A program made the translations under genes and the position numbers. Below the pieces are notes generated by a model. The model searched no databases. It was not told the DNA's origin and saw only the letters and a program-made list of their open reading frames with translations. A DNA stretch of 64,000 bases from Balneolaceae bacterium UBA3186 (GTDB taxonomy: Bacteria; Bacteroidota; Rhodothermia; Balneolales; Balneolaceae): positions 19,648 to 83,647 of the forward strand of contig DEXK01000002.1 of assembly GCA_002364085.1 (NCBI GenBank), read 5' to 3'. How positions within the stretch are numbered: the stretch's first letter is position 1; each line of letters starts with the position of its first letter. Of the stretch, positions 9,942 to 18,403 are shown in pieces.

Positions 9942-10098
9942 AAATGAAGAATGTAGAATTAAGAATTGCTTCTCCATTCATTCTGTCACTTCGAACGGAT
10001 GTGAGAAGTCTAAAAATTGTGGCGCGATTTAGTAAATTTTTAGATGTCTCACATCCGTTCGACATGACAATACAAGAATTTTTAATCCGCGAAGCGTT
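9942..10098 (+). repeat. 157-bp array spacer 4 with 86-bp inverted repeat
   Basis: The most diverged of the four spacers but still 157 bp. The inverted-repeat arms at 9984-10012 and 10041-10069 keep the 15-nt core, while the loop has changed (aaaattgtggcgcgatttag in place of the common loop sequence). Arms conserved while the loop varies is what selection on a hairpin would leave. Confidence 0.88.
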
Positions 10099-12336
10099 TT
10101 GAATATCTCAAATTTTATACAAGAACTTAAGCGCCGTAATGTCTTTAAAGTGGCTACCGCATATGCCGTATCTGCTTGGTTACTCATTCAAATTTCTGCT
10201 ACTGTTTTTCCTTTTATTGGAGTTTCTTCTTTTTGGGTTACTACTATTATCATAATTCTTGGTATTGGTTTCCCTGTATCACTTGTAATAGGATGGGTTT
10301 TTGAACTTACTTCAGAAGGAGTTAAAAAATCCGACGAAGTTGATATCACTGAATCGGTTACTGCTGCCACCAGCAAAAAATTGAACGTGATCATTATCTC
10401 TGTTTTAACCTTTACAGTTTTATTCCTTCTTGTTGAACGTATTTTTTTTGCCCGAGCTAATATCTTAGAAAGTGAAGGATATGCCGTTCAAAGAGCATCC
10501 ATTGCGGTGCTGCCTTTTGTAGATATGAGTCCTGAACAAGATCAGGAATATTTTTCGGATGGATTATCAGAAGAGCTTTTGAATGTAATGGCAAAGGTTG
10601 AAGATCTTCAAGTCTCAGGTCGCACTTCTTCCTTTCAGTATAAAGGCAAAAATCTTGATCTCCGGTTAATTGGACAAGAACTTGGTGTGGAACATGTATT
10701 AGAAGGCAGTGTAAGAAAGTCTGGTGATAATATCCGTATTACAGCGCAGTTGATAAAAGCGGACAACGGTTTTCACATGTGGTCAGAAACCTACGATAAA
10801 GTCTATTCAGCAGAAAACCTGTTCACTATACAAGATGAAATCTCTCAACAGGTTTTAGAAGAACTAAAAATAAGACTACTCCCTGAAAAAGAAGAACTGT
10901 TAACTAAAGAATTGACCACAAATACAGATGCCTATGATCTGTATTTACAAGCAAATCAATTATTAGTAAATCGCCGTCCTCAGGAAATTGAGAACGCCAT
11001 TAAACTTTTCAATGAAGTTATTGAACTTGATCCTGAATTTGCTTCTGCTTACGCTCGTTTGGCTATTGCATATAACCTGCTAAGTAACTTTGGTAATATT
11101 TCACATTCAGAGATGCTTAATTTAATGCGTAAAAATATAGATCGGGCTCTACTTATTGACGGTAATTTGGGCTGGGCTTATGCCGCGCTTGGAAAATATT
11201 ATCTATACTCGGGGAACTCAGAAGAAGCTCAAATTGCTCTGAATAAAGCACACGAATTAATCCCGGGCGACCCTGAAATAATGCTTTGGTATTCTGATGT
11301 TGCACCAAGTATTGAGCTATCAGAAGAACTGGTGAAACGCGCTTATGAAACCGACCCTTATTCTCCTATTACCATAGACCGTAAAGCACGTTTGCATTAC
11401 CATTATGATGAATTTGCGGAAGCCTTCAGTTTGATGGAGAAGAACTTGGAAATAAATCCTGAATATTCTGCGGGGCTAAGCTTGAAGGCATTCTTTATTA
11501 AAGATCAACCATATGGAAAGTTGGATGAATCCTTTATTCTTGGTTATCAAGCGTATTTAAAAGAACCGGGTAATTTAGAAGTATTAACTACTCTGGCTTA
11601 CGTCTCTCTTGACTTGGGATTTCTCTTTATAGTTGATAAGATTGAAGAAGACATGAAAAAACACTTCCCCGATAACATCGCTTACCTCAGTATCCGTTAT
11701 GACCATATGTTCCATCTTGAGGATTATGAAGCGATGCTTAAACTTCAAAATAAATTGGAAGAAGCAACAATGTCTTCTTCAAGCGATCCCCAACATTTAC
11801 TCCGATATTTGGAGATCTATATTAATGCAGGGAAGCTTAATCTAGCCAAGGAATTCGTAGAACTAAATTATCCTGAGGTGCTAGACCCCAACTCTGATTA
11901 TCCAGATCTATATCCTCAGGAGGTAGCTTGGTTAAGTGTACTATATGACAAGCTAGGAGAAAAAGAACGCGCTAAGAATCTTAGTGAAGCGGCCTGTTCC
12001 ATGATCGAAGAAACCTTAGAATTTGAAAGTGAAATAGAAAAAGAAACAGCCCAAAACAGTTTTGCCTATTTAGATTGTATTGCCATAAAAAAAGACCAAA
12101 CTACTTTACTTGCTTTGGTAGAAACAATTCACTTTGACCGTAATGCCAAAGCAAACTTGTACACTTTTATGGATAGAAATCCGATCTACGATTTTGCAAG
12201 AAGTTCTCCCGAATACATTGAACTAAGAAAGAAAATTGAGCAAGATATTGAGGGAATGAGAAAAGACGCTATTACATGGTTAAAGGTTAACAACCATTGG
12301 AAACCAAGTTGGGAAGTACACAGGTATTCCTACTAA
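10099..12336 (+). CDS. TPR membrane protein with FlgO/TolB-N-like domain, array copy 5
   Basis: A 745-residue paralog, the most diverged and last in the array. The start is TTG at 10099: it aligns exactly with the ATG of copies 2-4 and encodes the same opening (NISNFIQELKRRNVFKVATA). The GKKLNG motif before TM3 is replaced by SKKLNV. The FlgO/TolB-N-like domain is present (SIAVLPFVDMSPEQDQEYFS, EHVLEGSVRKSGDNIRITAQ), followed by TPRs. The C-terminal tail lacks the acidic EEWEEN ending but keeps the tryptophan spacing (WKPSWE). No 157-bp spacer follows, so the array ends here. Confidence 0.83.
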   Translation: MNISNFIQELKRRNVFKVATAYAVSAWLLIQISATVFPFIGVSSFWVTTIIIILGIGFPVSLVIGWVFELTSEGVKKSDEVDITESVTAATSKKLNVIIISVLTFTVLFLLVERIFFARANILESEGYAVQRASIAVLPFVDMSPEQDQEYFSDGLSEELLNVMAKVEDLQVSGRTSSFQYKGKNLDLRLIGQELGVEHVLEGSVRKSGDNIRITAQLIKADNGFHMWSETYDKVYSAENLFTIQDEISQQVLEELKIRLLPEKEELLTKELTTNTDAYDLYLQANQLLVNRRPQEIENAIKLFNEVIELDPEFASAYARLAIAYNLLSNFGNISHSEMLNLMRKNIDRALLIDGNLGWAYAALGKYYLYSGNSEEAQIALNKAHELIPGDPEIMLWYSDVAPSIELSEELVKRAYETDPYSPITIDRKARLHYHYDEFAEAFSLMEKNLEINPEYSAGLSLKAFFIKDQPYGKLDESFILGYQAYLKEPGNLEVLTTLAYVSLDLGFLFIVDKIEEDMKKHFPDNIAYLSIRYDHMFHLEDYEAMLKLQNKLEEATMSSSSDPQHLLRYLEIYINAGKLNLAKEFVELNYPEVLDPNSDYPDLYPQEVAWLSVLYDKLGEKERAKNLSEAACSMIEETLEFESEIEKETAQNSFAYLDCIAIKKDQTTLLALVETIHFDRNAKANLYTFMDRNPIYDFARSSPEYIELRKKIEQDIEGMRKDAITWLKVNNHWKPSWEVHRYSY

Positions 12337-12376
12337 TTAAAGAGTGTGAAATTCAAACAACCCTTGCTAAAGGCAG

Positions 12377-12856
12377 TTAAAAGAAAACGGCTTTAAAAAA
12401 TGAGAACGCGATCATAGCTGCTACTGTCACTTTGATCATGGTTCCTGTTAGGAATCCTATAAATGAACCCCATGCAGATTTCAATGCTACTTTAACATCC
12501 TGTTTGTAGATCATCTCGCCGACAAAAGCTCCAATCAATGTTCCAAGGAAAAATCCCAGCGGTGGAAAAAATAACATTCCTAATATCATTCCGATCGTAC
12601 TTCCGGTTGCTCCATACACCGTTCCACCAAATTTCTGAGAGGTATAAGCGGGAAGAGCATTTTCAAGAATTAGAATCGTAATAACAACTATCCCCCATAC
12701 AACCAAAAAGAATGTGCTAAACTGAGCAACTCCACTGAAATTGACAACTAATAGTGCTGCATAGCTGAATGGAAGCCCCGGAATAACAGGAAGAAAAGCT
12801 CCGGCTAAGCCTAAAACTATTAACAATACACCAAGGGTAATAAAAAGCAATTCCAT
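12377..12856 (-). CDS. DUF456 family membrane protein
   Basis: A 159-residue hydrophobic protein with an N-terminal hairpin (LLIVLGLAGAFLPVIPGLPF), which is the DUF456 signature of glycine- and proline-rich membrane segments. About four to five TM segments run through the whole length, and a GxxxG-rich stretch occupies the middle (GTVYGATGSTIGMILGM, then GTLIGAFVGEMIY). The family function is unknown; it is predicted to sit in the inner membrane. It is convergent with the TPR array and divergent from the peptide transporter. The ATG lies at 12854-12856. Confidence 0.82.
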   Translation of the reverse strand: MELLFITLGVLLIVLGLAGAFLPVIPGLPFSYAALLVVNFSGVAQFSTFFLVVWGIVVITILILENALPAYTSQKFGGTVYGATGSTIGMILGMLFFPPLGFFLGTLIGAFVGEMIYKQDVKVALKSAWGSFIGFLTGTMIKVTVAAMIAFSFFKAVFF

Positions 12857-12998
12857 GAATAAGTATGTTTATGAACTTGGTTGTACACGCAAATTTCGAA
12901 TTATAGTTTCAAAACTACTTTTGAATGATTCTTGCACCATTGTTAGTCTTTAGGTATCATCATCGGTCTTTTAATTCAAAAAATTAAATAAAGAATTT

Positions 12999-14528
12999 AT
13001 GGCTAATGTAGCAGAACAAAATCAAGAAATGATGTTCGGGCATCCAAAAGGTCTCTTCTACCTGTTTTTTGCTGAACTCTGGGAAAGATTCAGTTTCTAT
13101 GGAATGCGAGCTTTATTAACGCTCTACATGGTAAATGAGGTCTTTGAAGCTTTAGCATCACGAGATATTGCGGCCGCTGCAGTGTACGCTTCTTATGGAT
13201 CTTTAGTTTACGCATCTACGGTAATTGGTGGTAGAGTCTCTGATACTATTTTAGGAATGAGGCAATCCGTTTTCCTGGGTGGAATATTGATGGCATTAGG
13301 TCATTTTGTTCTGGCAATTCCGGGCGAGGTCACCTTCTTCCTTGCCTTGGCTTTCATTGTTGTTGGGAATGGTTTCTTTAAACCCAATATCTCAACTTTT
13401 GTAGGGTCTTTATATAAAGACGGTGATACCAAGAAAGATTCCGGATTCACCATTTTCTATATGGGTATTAATATCGGAGGATTTGTAGCTCCCCTATTAT
13501 GTGGTTGGCTTGGTAGAGAATATGGTTGGCATTACGGTTTCGGTCTTGCCGGTATTGGAATGCTTACAGGTCTGGCTTTTTTCTGGAGCGGCATTAAGAA
13601 AAACGTTTTTGGTGACAGAGGTTTACCACCAAGCCAAGAAGTATATGAGAAAAAAGTACTTGGTATTCCACAAAAATACTTTGTACCTATTTTAGCGTTT
13701 TTATCTGCTCCTGTAATAGCTTATTTACTTTCAGCATACCAAGATATTGGAGGGGGAAATACTTTTCTGGGCGAGCAAAATATTGTGAACCTGATCTTTA
13801 AGATCATTGGAGTTGCTATCCTTGGTTATCTTGGGTACATCATTGCTAACTCTACACCAGATGAGCGGAAAAAACTTATTGTAGCTGTATTCATTACTCT
13901 TTTCATGACCATTTTTTGGGGATTTCATGAATTATCAGGAAGTGTTATCACATTATTTGCAGCTAGAAATGTAAATCTTGTATGGATTGATGCCGCACAA
14001 ACTAATGCTCTAAATTCGATGTGGATCATTATACTTTCTATTCCAATCTCGTTGCTATGGGGGTATCTCAGTAAGAAAAAGAAAAACCCACCTACTCCTT
14101 ATAAATTTGCAACTGGTTTAGCTTTAGCCGGGATAAGTTTTTATGTATTGGCTTTGAGTGGAAATAGTGCTGATGAATCCGGTATGGTTCCATTCTCTTA
14201 TCTGATGATCATGTACTTCCTGCTTTCTGTTGGGGAATTATTTATGTCTCCCGTCGGACTCTCTAAGATTACCGATCTTTCCCCAAAAAGAATTGTGGCT
14301 TTTATGATGGGAATATGGTTCCTGTCATCAGCTTATGCCTTTCAAGTGGTAGGCTTTATTGGAAAACAGTTAGCTATTGAAAGTACCGACATTAATGTAG
14401 GTGGTCTACAAACATTAAACGTCTATTTAGGCGGGTTTGATCTGATTGCAAAATACGCACTTGGAGCTTCTGTGATCGTTTTTATTTTATCTCCTGTGCT
14501 TAAACGTATGATGGGTAACGTTCATTAG
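12999..14528 (+). CDS. POT-family proton-dependent oligopeptide transporter
   Basis: A 509-residue major facilitator protein of the POT/PTR2 family, importing di- and tripeptides with protons. The POT signature ELWERFSFYGMRALL (the ExxERF motif of helix 1) lies at about residues 26-40. The second PTR2 region follows (GNGFFKPNISTFVGSLY, then DSGFTIFYMGINIGGF), and SVGELFMSPVGLS is near the C-terminus. About 12-14 TM helices are expected. The gene stands alone, with a terminator right after it. Substrate range cannot be read from the sequence. Confidence 0.92.
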   Translation: MANVAEQNQEMMFGHPKGLFYLFFAELWERFSFYGMRALLTLYMVNEVFEALASRDIAAAAVYASYGSLVYASTVIGGRVSDTILGMRQSVFLGGILMALGHFVLAIPGEVTFFLALAFIVVGNGFFKPNISTFVGSLYKDGDTKKDSGFTIFYMGINIGGFVAPLLCGWLGREYGWHYGFGLAGIGMLTGLAFFWSGIKKNVFGDRGLPPSQEVYEKKVLGIPQKYFVPILAFLSAPVIAYLLSAYQDIGGGNTFLGEQNIVNLIFKIIGVAILGYLGYIIANSTPDERKKLIVAVFITLFMTIFWGFHELSGSVITLFAARNVNLVWIDAAQTNALNSMWIIILSIPISLLWGYLSKKKKNPPTPYKFATGLALAGISFYVLALSGNSADESGMVPFSYLMIMYFLLSVGELFMSPVGLSKITDLSPKRIVAFMMGIWFLSSAYAFQVVGFIGKQLAIESTDINVGGLQTLNVYLGGFDLIAKYALGASVIVFILSPVLKRMMGNVH

Positions 14529-14548
14529 AATTATATAAAACTCTCTAT

Positions 14549-14584
14549 AAGGCTTCTTTCTTTACCGAAGGAAGCCTTTTTTAT
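14549..14584 (+). terminator. Intrinsic terminator after the POT transporter
   Basis: An inverted repeat aaggcttc (14549-14556) / gaagcctt (14571-14578) is followed by a T-rich run. It starts about 20 nt after the transporter stop and ends just before the convergent barrel gene. Confidence 0.8.
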
Positions 14585-14591
14585 TTTCGTT

Positions 14592-15299
14592 TCAGAAACG
14601 CTTAGCAATTCCAATAGTCAGGTACAGATCATCGCCATCAGAGTAAATAAATCCTGCATCAAGCTGGAATGAAGGATTTAAAAAGTGAACCATACCTACT
14701 TCTATCAAATCGCTTGAGAAATTTTCATCAAAAGTAACAGCATAGCCAAAATAACCGGCTGTATTCTCATTTACAGAAAATCCGGGAGTTATGTTAAAGT
14801 TGAAAGATCCATTCTCAATTCCATCAATAAAATCACCATATCCAAAGTTTGAATTTATTCCCCAAGATTCATTGATAGAATAATCTGCTAAAATCATAAA
14901 CCGTGTTAAATAATATTCGTAATCATCATTAAAGAAAGGAAGATTCGTTCTACTAAATAAAGAAAGATTGAGTTTGTCTTCCTGAAAAGAACCAAGGCTA
15001 TATTTAAATGCCAAAGATTGCACTCCTACTCGAGTATCAGCGCCATTAGCAAAGAATAAAGACCCAACACCTAATTGAGCTTCAAACTTATCCGCTAATC
15101 CTGTTCTTAAAAAGAGTTGCCCAATGTCAGAAAAGTCACTACTGATCGAGGCTCCTGATTCAAGATATACTGTTTTTGAAGGAACTGTGAATGTTCCGTA
15201 ACCCGCTCCCGGTCGGTCAGCAGAGATATTTTGAGCTATTGCAGATCCCGAAAAAATAAATGCTGCGATAACTAAAAGTGTGACAAGTCGATTATTCAT
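14592..15299 (-). CDS. Outer-membrane beta-barrel protein
   Basis: A 235-residue exported protein. The signal peptide spans about residues 1-22 (cleavage after SAIA). The mature part consists of alternating amphipathic strands rich in Y, F and G and ends in an aromatic residue (GIAKRF), the usual outer-membrane barrel C-terminus. The ADRPGAGYGTFTVPSKTVYLE start resembles the phenol-degradation 'MetA-pathway' transporter-like barrels (PF13557-type). Eight to ten strands fit the length. It faces the transporter gene across a terminator and is divergent from mnmE. The substrate is unknown. Confidence 0.72.
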   Translation of the reverse strand: MNNRLVTLLVIAAFIFSGSAIAQNISADRPGAGYGTFTVPSKTVYLESGASISSDFSDIGQLFLRTGLADKFEAQLGVGSLFFANGADTRVGVQSLAFKYSLGSFQEDKLNLSLFSRTNLPFFNDDYEYYLTRFMILADYSINESWGINSNFGYGDFIDGIENGSFNFNITPGFSVNENTAGYFGYAVTFDENFSSDLIEVGMVHFLNPSFQLDAGFIYSDGDDLYLTIGIAKRF

Positions 15300-15328
15300 A
15301 GTACATGATTTAAGCTTATATTTAACCT

Positions 15329-16720
15329 ATGAATGATACAAAGAAGAACAATTCAATCATACATAAATCAGCAATAGCTGCCATTGCCACTCCTGTGGGC
15401 GAAGGAGGAATTGCTGTAATTCGCGTCTCCGGAAAAGATACCATATCTATAGTAAATCAGGCCTTTCAGGGAAAAGATTTAACTTCTCTAGATTCTCACA
15501 CTATTCATTTCGGTAAAATAGTCGACAAAAATAATTTACCTGTAGATGAAGTTCTGATATCTCTGTTTCATTCTCCAAGATCTTATACCGGTGAAGAAAC
15601 AGTTGAAATTTCCTGCCATGGAGGAGTGTTGGTTACTCAAAAAGTTCTGGAGACTATTTTAAGTCTAGGTGTAAAAGCAGCTGAAGCCGGTGAGTTCACA
15701 CAACGTGCTTTTTTGAATGGAAAACTGGATCTGGAACAAGCGGAAGCTGTTGCTGATATTATTCATGCAAAAAGCATAAAAGCGGTAGACGCGGCGCATC
15801 AACAACTGCAGGGAAAGTTGGGTGATTACGTTAGATCATTCCGACAACAAATCATAGACGCAACTGCAATGATAGAGTTAGAACTAGACTTTATTGAGGA
15901 AGACGTAGAATTCGCTAATAAAGAACAGCTCAGAAAACTTTTGCAGGATGTTGATACGGAATTAACTAACCTTTTGGACACCTACGAGACCGGGCGTTTA
16001 GTAAAAGATGGAGTTAAGACAGTATTAATTGGTAGACCGAATGCAGGAAAATCAACTTTGCTTAATACTTTGGTCGGATCTGATCGAGCTATAGTGACAG
16101 AAATTGCCGGAACTACCCGCGATACCATTGATGTGGATTGGAATTTTGATGGTTTGTTATTCAAACTCATAGATACTGCCGGGCTTCGGGAAACTGAAGA
16201 TGTTGTAGAAGCGGAAGGAGTAAAACGTTCTCAAAAAGCTTTTGAACAAGCCGATCTGGTTATTTACCTGAAAGACTTATCTCAAGCTTTCACGGAAGAA
16301 GAGCGTAAGGAAATTGCAGCATTTCAAAAAAGAGCCGGAGAAACTCCCTTTATCCTGATTGGTACCAAAGCTGATATAGAAGCAGACAGGGAATGGCGTA
16401 CTGAGTTCGATCTTAAAATTTCAGCGGTAAAAGAAGAAAATATTAAAGACCTTAAAATACTTCTTAAGAACCGAGCTCTTGAGAACAAACATTACGATGC
16501 TTCCAGTCTTCTGGTTACTTCTTCTCGTCATCGTGATGCTCTCCTGAAAACTAAGGAGCATATTCAGGCGGCATTAACAGGTTTAGACAATGGATTAACA
16601 GGAGATTTTCTTTCTATTGATCTAAGAGCTGCTCTAAATGAATTGGGTACAGTAACCGGTGAGATTACCAATGAACATATCCTGGACTCGATATTTTCGA
16701 GGTTTTGTATTGGGAAGTAG
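15329..16720 (+). CDS. mnmE: tRNA uridine-5-carboxymethylaminomethyl synthesis GTPase MnmE
   Basis: A 463-residue protein of full family length. With MnmG it installs the (carboxymethyl)aminomethyl group at C5 of the wobble uridine (U34) in certain tRNAs. The N-terminal folate-binding domain starts at AIAAIATPVGEGGIAVIRVS. A G domain is inserted in the helical domain: P-loop GRPNAGKST at 235-243, switch GTTRDT, DTAGLRET at 282-289, and GTKAD. The C-terminal FCIGK (459-463) supplies the modification cysteine. All key motifs are intact. The gene begins 29 bp from the divergent barrel gene. Confidence 0.97.
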   Translation: MNDTKKNNSIIHKSAIAAIATPVGEGGIAVIRVSGKDTISIVNQAFQGKDLTSLDSHTIHFGKIVDKNNLPVDEVLISLFHSPRSYTGEETVEISCHGGVLVTQKVLETILSLGVKAAEAGEFTQRAFLNGKLDLEQAEAVADIIHAKSIKAVDAAHQQLQGKLGDYVRSFRQQIIDATAMIELELDFIEEDVEFANKEQLRKLLQDVDTELTNLLDTYETGRLVKDGVKTVLIGRPNAGKSTLLNTLVGSDRAIVTEIAGTTRDTIDVDWNFDGLLFKLIDTAGLRETEDVVEAEGVKRSQKAFEQADLVIYLKDLSQAFTEEERKEIAAFQKRAGETPFILIGTKADIEADREWRTEFDLKISAVKEENIKDLKILLKNRALENKHYDASSLLVTSSRHRDALLKTKEHIQAALTGLDNGLTGDFLSIDLRAALNELGTVTGEITNEHILDSIFSRFCIGK

Positions 16721-16775
16721 TTTTTGATTTCTTAAACTTACATTTCTAAAATGAAGATTTAAAAAATACATCATT

Positions 16776-18380
16776 GTGAGAGAGTATACTTTTCTAATAT
16801 TTCCTTTTCTATTATTAATTTTTTCATGCAGCTCGGATCCTTCTGGTTCGGAAGAAGAAAAAGAACCTGATTCATATACAATACTTACAGATATAGATCC
16901 CCAAGGAATAGGAAGTATTGAAATAAGTCCCAACCAACTCACTTTTGAAGAGGGTTCAAGTGTTGAGATTACGGCAATTCCTAATGATGGTTGGTCTTTC
17001 GTTCAGTGGAGAGGGTCTGTGGATGATACTATAAACCCTTTAACTGTAATGCTGACTGATAATATTGATCTCACTGCAAGTTTTAATTCATTGAGTTTCG
17101 CAACTCACGGTGGAGAGGAGGCGGAATTAACAGAAGGGCTTACCGTAACGTCAGATGGGGGCTATGCCGTTACTGGGTACACTTCCTCGACGACAGGCTT
17201 TGCCGCTTCAAATAATCTAAATACCGGGGTATTTGTCATAAAGTATACTGATAATCTAGAAGTTGAATGGGCAAAAATATTTGGGGGTAGTGAAAATGAT
17301 ATTTCTAGAGATATTATAGCTACTCAAGATGGAGGATTACTAGTTTTAGGTGAAGCTTTTTCAAATGATGGAGATTTCTCAGCAAGCGGATTTAATAAAG
17401 GATCTATTTTCCTTATGAAATTATCTTCTACAGGTAACATACAATGGGTGAAAAAATATGGTGGTAACGAATATGATCAACCTAGAAAAATTATTGAAGA
17501 TAAAGATGGAAATTTTGTCTTTACAGGAACCTCACATTCTGTAGATGGTGACTTTGAAGGACTCTATACTGAGAGTCAAATTCCATCTGATATCTTTATC
17601 ATGAAGACTGATCCACTAGGAAATCTTATATGGGTTAAAACCTATGGGGGTACATCTTCAGATTTTGGAAATGCTATTTCTACTAATTCTCAAGGAGATT
17701 ATTTTATAACTGGAAAATATAGTTCAAATGATCAAACCTTTGAAGGATTATTTACAGGTTCAAATTCAGCAGATCATTCTTTCATAATTAAAACTGATAA
17801 TTCAGGAGATTTTGTATGGGTTGCAACTCTTAATGGTTTTGATGGAAGTGATAACATAGAAGGTTTAACTACCTATGGCTTATCAGATGGTGGAGTTTTG
17901 ATTTCAGGATCAACAAATTCTACTAAGAAAGACTTTACAGGTTTTACTGTTACTAATTCTGCTGCCTTTGTTGCTAAATTTGATGGCATGGGTAACCTTA
18001 GTTGGCTTAAAGTATTTAATGGATCTGGATTTGATTATGGAGAATCAATAATAGAAACCAATGATAATGAAATACTTTTGACTGGTCGCACCAACTCTAA
18101 GGATGGTGATTTCAGTTCAGCTTCTGGTGAAAGTTATGACATATATTTATTAAGTCTTTCCAGTAGTGGAGTTCTAAATTGGATTCAGACATTTAGTGCA
18201 GAGGGAGTCGATGAAGCCTATAATCTCCAAGTTACAAGTAATGGTAATATAATAATTGGAGGGACCACAGATTCTTCTGAAGGAATTTTTACTGCAACTA
18301 GGACTTCGGTTAATGAGACAGGCCCAACTTCATTTGTATTAAAATTAAACTCTGATGGAAACTTACTAAAGGATGATTAA
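16776..18380 (+). CDS. Surface lipoprotein with InlB-B-like repeat and beta-propeller-like repeats
   Basis: A 534-residue predicted lipoprotein. The signal peptide ends at a lipobox (LLIFSC) near residue 18. An S/E-rich linker leads to a divergent InlB-B-repeat-like module at about 40-108 (GSVEISP-type strands, GWSFVQWRG, NIDLTASF). The rest is a run of about seven imperfect repeats of roughly 55-60 residues with a consensus like GGxDxGxxIxxTxDGGxxxTGxTxSxDGDF, similar to delta-60/SBBP-type propeller blades. It starts with GTG at 16776; the ATG at 16751 is followed within three codons by a stop. It is convergent with the SusD-like pair. It is probably cell-surface; the binding target is unknown. 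Confidence 0.75.
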   Translation: MREYTFLIFPFLLLIFSCSSDPSGSEEEKEPDSYTILTDIDPQGIGSIEISPNQLTFEEGSSVEITAIPNDGWSFVQWRGSVDDTINPLTVMLTDNIDLTASFNSLSFATHGGEEAELTEGLTVTSDGGYAVTGYTSSTTGFAASNNLNTGVFVIKYTDNLEVEWAKIFGGSENDISRDIIATQDGGLLVLGEAFSNDGDFSASGFNKGSIFLMKLSSTGNIQWVKKYGGNEYDQPRKIIEDKDGNFVFTGTSHSVDGDFEGLYTESQIPSDIFIMKTDPLGNLIWVKTYGGTSSDFGNAISTNSQGDYFITGKYSSNDQTFEGLFTGSNSADHSFIIKTDNSGDFVWVATLNGFDGSDNIEGLTTYGLSDGGVLISGSTNSTKKDFTGFTVTNSAAFVAKFDGMGNLSWLKVFNGSGFDYGESIIETNDNEILLTGRTNSKDGDFSSASGESYDIYLLSLSSSGVLNWIQTFSAEGVDEAYNLQVTSNGNIIIGGTTDSSEGIFTATRTSVNETGPTSFVLKLNSDGNLLKDD

Positions 18381-18403
18381 AAGTTTAATATACTTACTAG
18401 AAA

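Noticed and set aside
2769..10069. The four 86-bp elements as a CRISPR-like or integron-like array.
   Set aside because: They are 2.4 kb apart with complete genes between them, with no integrase or cas gene nearby. Tandem duplication of gene plus spacer explains the spacing.
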